A stretch of DNA of 64,000 nucleotides, taken from assembly GCA_036245805.1 (NCBI GenBank), contig BTRK01000001.1, positions 33,924,758 to 33,988,757 of the forward strand, read 5' to 3'. The stretch comes from Pristionchus mayeri. Taxonomy: Eukaryota; Nematoda; Chromadorea; Rhabditida; Neodiplogasteridae. The notes under the pieces were generated by a model that saw only the letters and a list, made by a program, of their open reading frames with translations, did no database searches and was not told the DNA's origin. Position numbers and translations under genes: made by a program. Of the stretch, positions 46,486 through 59,200 are shown piece after piece. The stretch's first letter is position 1; each line of letters begins with the position of its first letter.

Positions 46486-47224
46486 TGATCTGAAGTTTGA
46501 CAAGAGAGCCTGCGTATCTCCACCTTCATTCACCGCTCGAACGGTCGAGAGAATGTGTAAAATAATCAGGCGAAGGCCCTCTATCGAACTCAATTTTGAT
46601 CTCAACTCACTTATAATCGCACAAGTTTAGAACAAGTATGTTTACAAGTTGAGGGCCTTGCCCTTTGCTCAAGTCGATTTATTTTGTAAATCAGGAGACC
46701 AGAAGAGACCACAAAACTTGTAAACATACTTGTTATAAACTTGTGCAATTAACGATTGAAGGAACGGGTGGTGGTAGTCGTTGTGGTAGTTTCAGCAGCT
46801 GTCAAAGGGGTCATGGGGACAGTAGGAGCTGTTTCGGGAGTTATTTCTGCAAAAGCATAAACAATATTCTGTGTCGTATGTAAAATACGATTTTTCGCCA
46901 AAAGGTTAATGTCGTGAATGTCTATTCCCGAGTTGATGTTCAGCCGTCCTCTACACGTTCTGCAAGAAGGCGTACTCTACGAGGAACGAACTCGCGCTGC
47001 ACTACGACGCCGAGCACGCAGCGAATCTCCTACCGATTGCAACCGAATCCCGACTAGAGCTCGTAATTCGAGCCTTCGGAGTTTGTTGCAATTTCGAATA
47101 TATTCGTAGCGTAATCTGATGCGAATCTGTTTCTCAATAAACGTTCAAATGTTTCACAATAATTTAAATGCTCGAGTAATGTTAAATTGTTAAATTTTTT
47201 ACATTCTTACACATCAGAACTCAG
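46486..47224. other. Intergenic with repeat fragments and a stray Thr-rich exon
   Basis: An HP1 fragment lies at 46523-46590, a direct/inverted pair ACAAGTTT...AAACTTGT at about 46620-46745, and an HP1 end-like CTAGAGCTCGTAATTCGAG near 47054. Confidence 0.5.
46755..46857 (-). pseudogene. Duplicate of the Thr-rich stalk exon of the S28 peptidase gene
   Basis: On the minus strand it reads AEITPETAPTVPMTPLTAAE, then TTTTTTTTRSF. It matches the exon at 50565-50695 (AAPTPETTTTTS...TTTTARSLN) at both ends, including AACGGGYGG at the 3' edge. No neighbouring peptidase exon was found, so it is probably a leftover of a duplication now separated by foldback FB5. Confidence 0.65.
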
Positions 47225-49617
47225 CGCCCAATTTAGAGCTTTAAGAGACCGGCTCGGTAAGATTCCAGGACAGGCCGGACATCATCACCGCCGATCTTGA
47301 CCAAATTTTTTTCTTGGATACCCCCATGGGTCCTCTTCACTAAATCGAGTATTAGACGGGTCATGCTCTTGAAACTTAGAAATGCCGGGTTATCAAAATT
47401 TGGAAACTCGAAATTCAGCAAAATTCAGAGGTGGGATCTAGGTCCGAGGTTAGTGTGGTGTATTAATATACTAATCTAGGCAACAAAAACAAGCTATATT
47501 TCGTTCCGAAAATTCGATCGCAAACTGGTTTTTCATGTTTTAAAATTCAGTTTTATTAATTTTTAAAATTTAAATCGAAAAAACCGCTAACAAACCTACG
47601 GCACATGTTGTAGAGCGGAAAATTCTGCGTCGATTTACTCCTTAGCGAATGAAAAATTTTGGGGGATGTTTTTCGATAATTGGCCCTAAAGGTAGATCAA
47701 AAAATAAAATTTATCAGAAACCCTTCATATTGATACTCCTTTTGTAGATCTCGTCGAGCTGATCAATGTTTATGTTAAACATTTTTCATGACAATGTGAT
47801 TCAAGCATTTTATGAGCGCTAGAAAAGGGCATTTTCGAGAGACTCTACTAAAAATAATTATAAATTATTTTAAAATATTAAAACAAAAAATCGCATGACG
47901 GCATGTAAGGCACTTTGTAGATCATGCAATTCTGCGTCGAATGAGCCTTAAAATTGCAAATTTGGTTGGGGCATGTTTTGAGATTATTGACCCCAAAGGT
48001 AGATCAAAAATATTTTTGTTTCAGAATTCCTTCGTGATGGTGCTCATTTTGTAGACCTCGTCGAGCTGAACAATGTTCATGTTTACCATTTTTGCAAATT
48101 AATATGTCTGATCAAAATGTAATCCTAATGTATGCATCATTTCCACGTTTTCCATGTTATCGCTGACTGTTTTGATCAATGGTTTTGACGATACTTACCA
48201 ACGTTTTACCATTTTGCGATGGTAAAAAATGGGGATCTAGATTTTAGAGGTCGTAACTAGGGATTGCTTCCCAAGAAATCGGCTCTCGATTCTGCCTGTT
48301 CTATTAGGTTGATGCAAAACGTTTCTTTACAAGGTATTTTTCAATTTTTTGCGCGAATGCTTCAGTTCGTTGAAACACTGCACAGGGATTATTTGAGGTA
48401 GTATTTGGGTATTACAATCATTGCTTTATGAGCCCTTTTGCGTAAGAGTCGGACAAATCTGAAGATATTTGGCAACGGCCAAAAAAGTCAAATCCTTGAA
48501 ACTCTGGGTTTTGGGGTTATCTGACACGCTGATGGCGAAAGGCATATTCATTTTGCTCAGAAATTAGCCGTTTCCTCCAGATGGCTTGACGTCGAAATAT
48601 GACTTTTTCGAATAAGTGGCTTCCAGAGATCGCTAAAATTAAGCGAAAATGGTGTCTGGGGCAGAATTGAATTGCCATCACGCCTGTGTGTTTCATTTTT
48701 CATTAATTATTTAAATTAATAAGTAAAAATTAACTTTTGAACGCTTTTTAAAGGAACATGAACATTGTTCAGCTCGACGAGATCTACAAAATGAGCACCA
48801 TCACGAAGTAATTCTGAAAAAAAAATTGTTGATCTACCTTTGAGGTCAATTATCTCAAAACATGTCGCAACCAAGTTTGCATTTTTAAGGCTCATTCGAC
48901 GCAGAATTTTGAGCTCTACAAAGTGCCTAACATGTCGTCATGAGCTTTTTTGATTTAATATTTTAAAATAATTTAACATTAGTTTTAGCACAGTTTCTCG
49001 AAAATGCACTTTTCAAGCGATCATAAAATGACTGTATCACATTTTCATGAAAAATGTTTAACATAAACATTGATCAGCTCGACGAGATCTACAAAAGGAG
49101 TATCAATATGAAGGGTTTCTGATAAATTTTATTTTTTGATCTACCTTTACGGCCGATTATCGAAAAACGCCTTTTTTATTCAAACTTTTTTATTCACTAA
49201 GGGGTCAATCGACGCAGAATTTTATGCTCTACAACATGCGCCGTAGGTTTGTTTGCGGTTTTTCGATTTAAATTTTAAAAATTAATAAAACTGAATTTTA
49301 AAACATGAAAAACCAGTTTGCGATCGAATTTTCGGAATGAAATATAGCTTGTTTTTGTTGCCTAGGTTAGTATGTTAATACACCACACTAACCTCGGACC
49401 TAGATCCCACCTCTGAATTTTGCTGAATTTCGAGTTTCCAAATTTTGATGACCCGGCATTTCTAAGCTTCAAAAGCATGACCCGTCTAATACTCGATTTA
49501 GTGAAGAGGACCCATGGGGGTATCCAGGAAAAAATTTTAGTCAAGATCGGCGATGATGATGTCCGGCCACAACAGGCGAACCCTCGAATCTTACCGAGCC
49601 AGTCTCTTAATAGGGCG
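47225..49617. repeat. Foldback element FB5 (2.4 kb)
   Basis: GAGACCGGCTCGGTAAGATT on the left and its complement near 49595 mark the ends. The arms of about 0.87 kb are very similar (for example CTAGATCCCACCTCTGAATT both ways). A spacer of about 660 bp (48095-48755) contains a lone mariner-like end (TTAGGTTGATGCAAAACG at 48304) and a repeat shared with 41395-41560. Confidence 0.92.
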
Positions 49618-50233
49618 CATATGAATATATCACTTCCATAATTCCGAAGTAGAGAACAGGGCTGGGATTTTTTGAAAAAAAAGTTTTAAAAAGTTTTGAT
49701 CAAAAAATTTTAAAAAAAACTAGCTCAAAAATGAAAAGTTTTTTTTTTCAAAAGTTTTTTGGCATACATCTAAAGTATAACTACATCGCAGCAAAATCGT
49801 AAAATCTCATGATTTTTGGCTTTTATGCTGCAACATTGTCCCTTGCCCATACTCTGAAATAGTTCTCTAAACGTAAAACATAATTTTAAGAATACTATTT
49901 TTTCGAGAAAAATTTTTAGTCAAATTTTTGCCTAAGATTGGCTAAAAAAAGGAAAAAATCTAGCTAAATTTTTACATTCAATCTCAAAATTTTTTTGACA
50001 AAAAATTCAAAAAATTTTTGATTTTTAATTTTTTTTAAATGGTCAAAAAATTCAAAAATCAAAAAATTCAAATACAAAAATCCCAGCCCTGGTAGAGAGA
50101 TCAAAAACGAAACCCTGCCATTCAAGCCGATTACGATGAAGATTTATGCAATCCTACGAGAATATATGAAATTGAAGGACCCAGCTTTATTTCCTCGTAC
50201 TATATTTACAATCTGTATCATTGTTGCATCAAT
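49618..50233. other. Intergenic, T/A-run rich
   Basis: Many TTTTT and AAAAA runs, with no genes seen; 3' flank of the S28 peptidase gene. Confidence 0.5.
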
Positions 50234-53200
50234 TTAGAGCATCATATTAAAGCAGAGAAGGGCGATCGCGGCCAGCACTGAAGAAGATGCAGTAGCGATG
50301 GACGTTGTAGTAGGCTCTGAAATATAAAATATTAAAATATAGTGTGAAATGTAATTGATGATAACCAACAACTGATTCTTTTTGGGGGCTTTCACAGTAT
50401 TGCAATACTATTAAGAATTACCCTTCTAAAATACTACACAAGGGTATTGTTGGTTAACTTCGGGAAGGTGATCATCCGAACTAGTGCCCTCTCTACGGAG
50501 GAAGAAGCGAGCGAGTGTATAGAACGAAAGGGCATAATTACAATCAAATAACGATTTAACGAACGGGCGGTAGTCGTTGTTGTGGTAGTGGTGGTAGTAG
50601 AGGTACTTGTCGTAGTTGTCGTAGAGGTCGTAGTAGAGGTACTTGTCGTAGTTGTCGTAGAGGTCGTAGTCGTCGTTTCGGGAGTCGGCGCTGCAAGACA
50701 CTCGTTTTTACTGATTCGTGTGCAAATTACGTTTTGTACTAAAAGGTAAAGGTAAAGATACATCCCATTTTCGAGACTGGGTTCGCGGGAGAACACTGCT
50801 ATATGATATAAAAAATCATCATCGAGTATCCACTGTTAACAACGCATCCCTTATTGGAAATTTTAGGAGAGATAGAAATAAAAAAAAATTATTGCAAAAG
50901 ACTCCTAAGTAGCTCACCCAGCCATTTCTGGATGTTCTCGAGAATCGTCTTTCTTGCTGCGGTAAGCTCAGGAGGATCCGCGGGATCCGCCTGGTACATG
51001 TCGGCGCAGTGAGAGGTTCCTGTAATGGAAGGAAGTGGATATACTTGAGTTAGACATTGACTCGGTATTCGGTCGAATATATGCTTTTTTCACTACTCCC
51101 TCACAACAAAAAAAACGATAGCGATCATGATCCGAATTTCGAAAATGTAGCAAATACATTTCGACCATTCAACTGGCTATGGATTGCATGGAATGGAGAT
51201 TCAGCGGTCTCGTAGATCTAATGACCTACCCTTGATGAGAATAGGAACGACGCTCTTGTCCAGATTTCCCTGCTCCGTAATCCCGAGAGCGTGCCATGGA
51301 TCAGCATCTCCGTTGGGGAGAACGACGTTTGTAGTCTGCGATTAAGACATTATGAGATTCCAGAGACCTCGAGAAATCGGGTACTCGAGTTCAGTTCAAC
51401 GGTAACTACCCCAATTTTCTCAAACTCTGTCGATAGCGTATAATGAAGAGTCAAATACCCGAATTTCGAAATCAATAGTATATCACGCCTCTCACGAGAG
51501 AATCGAGCTAAATTTGCTATTCATGGGAATGGATTAAAATCGTGAATTGAGTGCTAACTGGTTTTGGCCATCCTAAGGCATGCCTGAGTTATCCCCGAAG
51601 TCTTATTGTGCATACTTCATTTTGGAGCTTCCTACACCGGGTCGTAATTCGGCATCACTCACTTCAAGGGACGATTTCTCGAAAACGGTGATATTAGGTT
51701 GGCTTGAAAGTCTTTGTCACTGGTTTTGTTTTCCCCTGCTCGTCGCAGATGGACTTTGAAATTTCCTCGTGCCTAGTGAATAACAAGCAGTGAGGGGCCT
51801 TCAACGTAAAGAACTTCCCATTCCCTTCCCATCAGAAAGGGGCAAGTAGAGGAACGATGTATGTCACAAGTGCCATCCACTTCAGTCATGTTCTGATTTG
51901 CATTTCAATATCTGACTTCACGATGAAGGATTCAGATACCCTACTGAAGTATCTTTATGGCACACGTGCCCCCTCTACAACACCATATGTAATTGGTTCC
52001 ATCGCTTCGAAGAAGACGACTTGGCCCTCAATGATCAGGATCGGTCTGGAAGACCTGGTGAGTTGGATTTGGAAACGTTGAAGGAAGTTGTGGAAACATA
52101 CCCATTTCAAAGTGCCCGTGAAATGACTATTGCACTTAGAGTCCACCATAGCACTGTCAAAGACGGCTTGAGATCTATTGGAATGAGGAAATTTATCGGT
52201 CGATACATATCCCATTATCTTTGCCAAGCCAGCCGTGACCGTCGAGTCGATGATTCCATTACTCTCCTCATTTCCCAAGGCGGGGATCGATGGATGGAAC
52301 GGCTCATAACGGGGAAAGAAGTGGGTCCTCTACGATAACAACCACAGGAGAACCCAACGGGTTGGAGAAGGAGAGACTTCACGGGGTGTCCCAAAACTTG
52401 ATCTGCAAGTCAATAAAAAAAAGCTGTCAATGTGATGGGGAGTGGTTGGCGTAATCTTATCGGAGCTACTACCTGAGGGCATGTCAATCACCGGGGTCAA
52501 GTACGTCACACACCTACATAATTTGAAGCTGGAAGTCGATCATTCAAGGCTGAAGGACAAGAAAGTGTATACTCAACAAAATGACCCCCGTCACCAGGTC
52601 TCCAATCAAATCAAGCAGGAACTGGCTAGATAGCGATGGATGGTTCTCCCTCACCACCCGTACTCTTCTGACATGGCACCGTAAGATTACGGGCTTTTCG
52701 CAGACCTGACCCATGCCGTTCGAGGTAGGGCCTTCAATTCCCGTATATGTCTCGAGGTTGAACGCAAGCAATACTTTGCATCATGCCCAGTCGGGTTCTA
52801 AAGGGAGGGGATCCATACATTTCAGGTACGTTGGGCACATATTGTCAATAATGATGACAAGTATAAATGAACACATGCTTTTCATTTCTCCAAGAAATAA
52901 AGTTTTGAAAAAGTGACAAAGATGCCAACCTGATAGATTGAGCGAAATTGACCTCTGAGTGACCCCGACTCATTTTTTGAGCTCTATCTAAACCAATTTT
53001 TCTGAATCCGATTTTGAGCAGTGGTACACTTCAGGGCATATTTCTCAAAAATGTAGGTGCAGAAGCAGCTCAAAATTCACAAGTGAATGCAGCTTAGTGA
53101 GAGCTTTCAAATGAGTGGTTTGCCAACAAAATACGGGCACGCTGGTGAGAGTTTCGCCCCTTTTACGTATTTTTATTATTTGAAGGCACTCATTCTTCGC

Positions 53201-56200
53201 ACACCGCACGTTTTTGGGGAATGAGGGAGGAGTGAGAACAATGGGGGAGTGAGGGGGACAATGGGATCATTTCACTCTGCGCTCTCAAAAACACGTGGTC
53301 TGGCGAGGAACGAGTGCCTTCAAATCATCGAAATACGTAAAAGGGGTCAAACTCTCACCAGCGTGCCCGTATTTTGTTGGCAAACCACTCATTTGAAAGA
53401 TCTCACTGAGCTGCATTAACTTAGAAAATTTGAGCTTCTTCTGCACCTACATTTTTGAGAAAAATGCCCTGAAGTGTACCACTGTTCAAAATCGGATTCA
53501 GAAAAATTGGTTTAGGTAGATCGATAGAGCTCAAAAAATGAGTTGGGGTCACTCAGAGGTCAATTTCGCTCAATCTATCACCGTTTTCGAGAAATCGGCC
53601 CCTGAAGTGAGTGATGCCGAATTGCGACCCGGTGTAGGAAGCTTCAAATTGAAGTTTGCTCAATAAGACTTCGGGGGTCACTCAGGCATGCCTTAGGATG
53701 GCAAAAACCAGTTAGAACCAATTTCGCCATTCCCACGTCCAGCTCGATTCTCTCATGAGAGGCGTGATATACTTACATTGTATCTGCTCCTTCCTCCGTA
53801 CTGGTAGTTTGTTCGGGAGACGCCACTGTCGACGCGGTCCCTGCCTACGCCGAACACTTGCTCGCACATGGTGATGTCGAAACTGAAGTTTGGATAGCTT
53901 GAATTCCTTGATCAAACTAAACGGTTCCACCATTCTTTCAATTCATCTCTCACAACCTGACTTGTCGAAATGAAAATGAAGATATGTTTGCGCGCATTTC
54001 GAACGCTAGTTTGAATTAATAATTTATCTTACTTAATGGGAACAGGCGTTCCGAAGATTCCCTGTCCATAGTCAGTGCTCTGGTAGTAGCCAAACTCGTT
54101 GCATGTCTGCCACGTCCACAAAATGCCTGTGAATTTATCATTAGAATATCGTACTGGGTGAATCACTCACTAGATAGCTGGCCATCGGTAAACGTCTTGT
54201 CATGACCGTCTGCAATGTTCTCTTCGGTCTCCATCACGCTCAATGGTCGTACCAACAAATCCCTTCATGTCGATGAGATACTGCACATCCATCTGGTAGC
54301 TACTCAGAATGGCGTCATCCCCATACCCATAGTCGTCGTCCATCCGAAGTGCGCTGAGATTTGGTTCATTTTTTAGTCAAATATGTTTTAGTCAAATTAG
54401 AAAAATGATTCATTTCTACACTTGAATGTCAAAAACAAACCTTAGCGAATCTAAGCTGCTCATTGTGTCGTTCTCGAAAAATGAGCAAATATAAATCACA
54501 TCCTGCAAAAATAGCAATTAAATTGTCAATTGCATTTTTCAATTGGTACAAAGCACTTACAGACCAATCGAGGTCATTGTACTGCACGACATCCTGATAC
54601 ATTCCATAAAGCGCACCGAAAAGCTCATTCATATCGAGAGCATCAATGGTTTCTTTCGGATCAGACGTCCACTTGGGGTAAAGGCTATAAAAAAAGTTAG
54701 GAAATCATTCAAAACACGATTTCGAATTCGAAATCCTGAAAATCGAATTTATCATACTAATTGAGCTGTGATAGAGAGTATAGAATGCAAACAAGTGGCT
54801 TTTTCTACACCTACTTGAATTTCTCCTGGATCGTCGCTCGTCCCTCCGGATCTAGCGTCAATTTGTGCAGATCTTGGAATGATATGTTCTCCATGGTCAT
54901 CATATTTGCTTTGTACCTTGGAACGCCTCCGTGGTTCGATCGTAGCACTTCTGCGACTGCTTCATGATGACGTCCTCAACCACCTCGAGGTACTCTGAAT
55001 GAGAACATCAGTCGATAGTCTACCGTATCCTACAAACCGTAAAAATCGGCCTTAGCCAGTACGGGACCAGAGGACCCGACGGCTCCGAGAATCAATTCGG
55101 GGAACCATTCGCGAGACCAGGCGGCCAGTGCACCTGAATGGAATATTTAACAAAATAATGTTTGTCGCCGCATTTTCTCCAGGTGTATTTGCATTTCAAA
55201 GAAAACACATAATCGTATTGCGCGAGGTCAGTTTCTGTGGATTCTCGATAGATAGGCATAGAGACGTTGCAATGATCATCCTTCGTGATACAATGGGAAA
55301 ACGATGTACCCGGGTACGATCCGCCAAAAGTGATCCACGGTCCAGTCCGATTATCCCTCACTTGCCGAGTTCGAATGAAAGTTGCTACGTCGTACAACAT
55401 TTGAGAAGAAGTGAGATATTGGAGATCGTTGGTTCTGAAATAGTAAAGATGCTTCGTAAATATAACAACACAGGACAAATGTGTCGAGTCACATTATAAT
55501 GTCCTCATCTTACCCCAATTTGCTCTCTCCATAGTATCGATGCTCGAGAAGGAAGACGTTGGCCCCGACGGCCTTAGCATAGGTCATCCAAGCCACGTCC
55601 TCATTCCGAGTCCAACTACCGGATTCAGGGCCTGGACAGGACGTAATACAAATACAATATTTAGAAAAATTAAACAATATTAAAATCTTTGATAACTTTT
55701 TAAAATATAAATAATAGGAGTAACACTGAATATTATGTAAAATGCGTTACCTTCTCCTCCAATCATCAAGAAGTTCGGGCCGTCTGCAGAACCGAATTTG
55801 TAGTTGAAGTACCATTTCTAAACGAATTATGATTACATATATTTCTGGGAATACACATTCAACCTGTTTGAAAGTGCGCTCCTCATTAACGTTGAAATGA
55901 TCCCAAGTCTGCTCAATCCAATCTTTTCCTTGAGTTTCCGTATCCAACTGTTCCATCTGGGGTATCAATTATTGTCCATCTTTAATTTTCGCATCGCAAA
56001 TGAAAACTGTTAATCTATAATTACTTATCAAACTCACGCTATCAAAAACTGGAGGTGGGAGCAGCACATAATCTCCTTTGCCAGTGAATTTGTTCCGCTT
56101 CTTCAGATCGAACTTCTTCGACATCTTTTTCAGTTCCGCAGTGCGTTCAGCGCGCAGCTTCTGAGTATAATTTTAATTAATATAGTTATAATATAATTAT

Positions 56201-59200
56201 AATATATTTAAAATATAATTAAAATATAATTAAAATATCATCAATATATTAACGATTAATTGTGAACGTATCATTCCTCTCTTCCCCTACGCATTCATCA
56301 TATTTTACTAACTTCTGGCATGTGTTATACTGAAATTTCATCCTGACGAGGCTTGCACTCTAGCTAGAATACTCCCCAGAATACAGAATCTAAAAAGATC
56401 AACGATCAACGATCAACTGCGTACGGTAGCATCGGGAGAATTGGAGTTAGTCGGCATGGAAGGGCTGACTGTCGGATCGAAGAATTGGGGTCGCTTTCCC
56501 ACGTTATCCGTGATGTCCACTGAAAAAGTTCGAATTTTTGGCATTTAGAGTTGAGTCAAAAGTTGTGCATGATTTATACACATCGAAATGTCAGAACTGC
56601 GTTTTCAAAATGAACATAACCAAGCTTTGAATCACCTCTATCGGGAACAGGGAAGACTGGATTGATCCATCGTTGCATGTTCTCAAGCGTAAGCGTCTGA
56701 ATCTGTCTCATCTAAAATATTGCATAATCAGGTGAAATTGTTGAGACAACTCGCATTATCCGTGCATTTCACAGTGGGATAGAAGCAGGAGGCGCCGATA
56801 TCTTGACAATGAGAGCCCCCTGAAAACAATAATAACAATACAACAATAACAATTAATAATAACAATAATATTATTACAAATCATCAGATTGCTCTCACCG
56901 TCGACTTCAACAATGACGACACTCCAGTGCTTCGGATCGCTCTTCTTTGTGAGGAAACTCCACGGGTCTTGAGTTCCGTGGGAGAAGATGACGTTAGTTC
57001 CCTGAATGATTCACAAATTGTACACAAATGGGCAAAGATCTACGATCTAAGATTACAGTTGCTTTCCGCATAATATTCTCGTGCTCCTTTTTTCACTAAA
57101 AATGGAAGCAAAAAAACAAAGATCAAAGATCAAAGATCAAAGATCAACGATCAAAATATTTACCGCATAGTAATCTCGTTCGCCCCAGTACGCATTCGTC
57201 GCGTCGATATTCTTCTGAACCTGATCCGCATTCATGCCGAAGAGCTGCTCACAGTATTCGATGAAAGAACTGCAGTTTTTTTTGTAAATAATTATAGTAA
57301 TAATAATAAAAAATCAATAATAATAATACAATTTTACTTCAAAGATTCGGTCTGCCCGAAGACATTGTCTCCCTTATTAGTGGTCTGGAAATATCCGAAC
57401 TCGGCGCAGGTCTGGTAGATCCAGAGACGAGTGCTGTCTAAAAAATACATTCCAATCACTATCTAATACGGATTCATTACAATCTCAATCAATTAAAAAC
57501 TGCCTAATTAAACGTTACAAAGTCATTACTCATCCCCAGCATCACTCACCTACTATGTTGTACTTCGTAGAGCTCAATTGTTCGATGCCAGCAGTGAAGT
57601 TGATGTCCATCTGAATATGTATTATTCATTTATATAAGTATCTAATTGACACTTGAATAATTGGTGATAGAGATTAAAAATTAGACTAAAGCAAATGTAC
57701 TCCTTACCCTCGGTGGCATGAGCAGTTTGAACGCCTTCAGAGGGTCGTAATCGGGTCCGTTAGCAGTGAATTTCTGATATGATTACAAATATTTCCTTAG
57801 AATCAAGAATTGTATTTCCTTCTCATTACTATTCAAATCGGATTCAATTCAATGTTTACCTTGCACAGCTGGTCAATTGTAGGCGAATTATATTGAGCCG
57901 TGCCTTCGAATGGATTCTTAAAGAGTGTTTATATAATACTAGAGTTCGAGAAACGATACCACGGTCTCTTCATTTTACACACTCTCTCATCGCTCGACTT
58001 TTCTAGAGACCATGTGAAATGAAGATACGAATGCCCGAATTACTTACTTACGATCTAGTTTATACCTCAGTTGAACAAAATATCAATCAAATTTCAACGC
58101 TGGGTTACCGTAAGATAGCCGAAGAAGTTGTCGATGTCCAATGGCGAGAGCACATCATAGTAAGAGAGAGGAGGTGTTATCCTGAAGTGCAACTACAATA
58201 ATAAAAAAATATTATTATATATTAATATATTATTGATTGATTATCAGGTTTCCCGAAGTATTGCTGATCGCTGGTTATCTGTGCCATTAAAGAGAGGGAG
58301 TCATCAATTTGATGGGTGATAAAAGAGCAACCGACAAAAGAGCAACGGGGCGCCGTTCGCTGGGGAGCCGAAGTAGGAACTTGGGAGTTGTTGCATTGTC
58401 ACTAGTATGCTCACCACTACACCACCCTGTTTAGATCCTGTAGCTAGGCGATCTTGAGTTTAACTCTCTATCACCGTATAGGGGTTCATGGTCTAAAATT
58501 AAGAATTTGGGCGGAAATTGATGGCTATACAAGCTTCAAATACCGTAGATACTCAATATTACATTACCCCAGAATCTACTGTAACCGAGTATCATGGGTA
58601 TCGATTGTTTACGGTATTTGAAGCTTGTCTAACCATCAATTTCCGCCCAAATTCTCCATTTTAGACCATGAACCCATAGATATGGAGTAAAACTCATGAT
58701 CGCTTAGCTACAGGATCTAAACAGGGTGGTGTAGTGGTGAGCATACTAGTGACAATACAACAACTCCCAAGTTCCTACTTCGACTCCCCAGCGAACGGCG
58801 CCCCGTTGCTCTTTTGTCGGTTGCTCTTTTGTCACCCCCCATCAATTTCACTTATTTGCTAATGTTACGATAAAGGAATCTTATCAGATGCTTGGTATAG
58901 CTTCATAATAGAGTTCGTAATTCGGGCTTTCGTCTCTTCATTTTACACACTCTCTTGCCGTTCAACCGGTCGAGAGAGTGTGCAGAATGAAGAGAGACAA
59001 CGCGAATAGTTTAGTACGTACCCGAATCCCATCACAAAATCTTATCAGCGTCACGAAATTCTACAGGCGGTGAGAGAGATGGGAGAGCGCAATAAAAACG
59101 CTGTGTGTATGAGCTTTCGCTGAATGACATCAGAGTCATTCTATCATCGTTATGCCACCAAAAGGCAGAGCGGCATTTTACTGGAAGGAGAAACTGAACA

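Noticed and set aside
54170..54370. Apparent frameshift in S28 domain 2 between KGFVGTT and LSVMETEENI
   Set aside because: A 43-nt GT-AG intron (GTACGACC...TTGCAG) removes it and gives KGFVDGHDKTFTDGQLSS in frame.
54830..55000. Apparent frameshift in S28 domain 2 after TTEAFQ
   Set aside because: A 44-nt GT-AG intron restores TEAFQDLHKLTLDPEGRAT.
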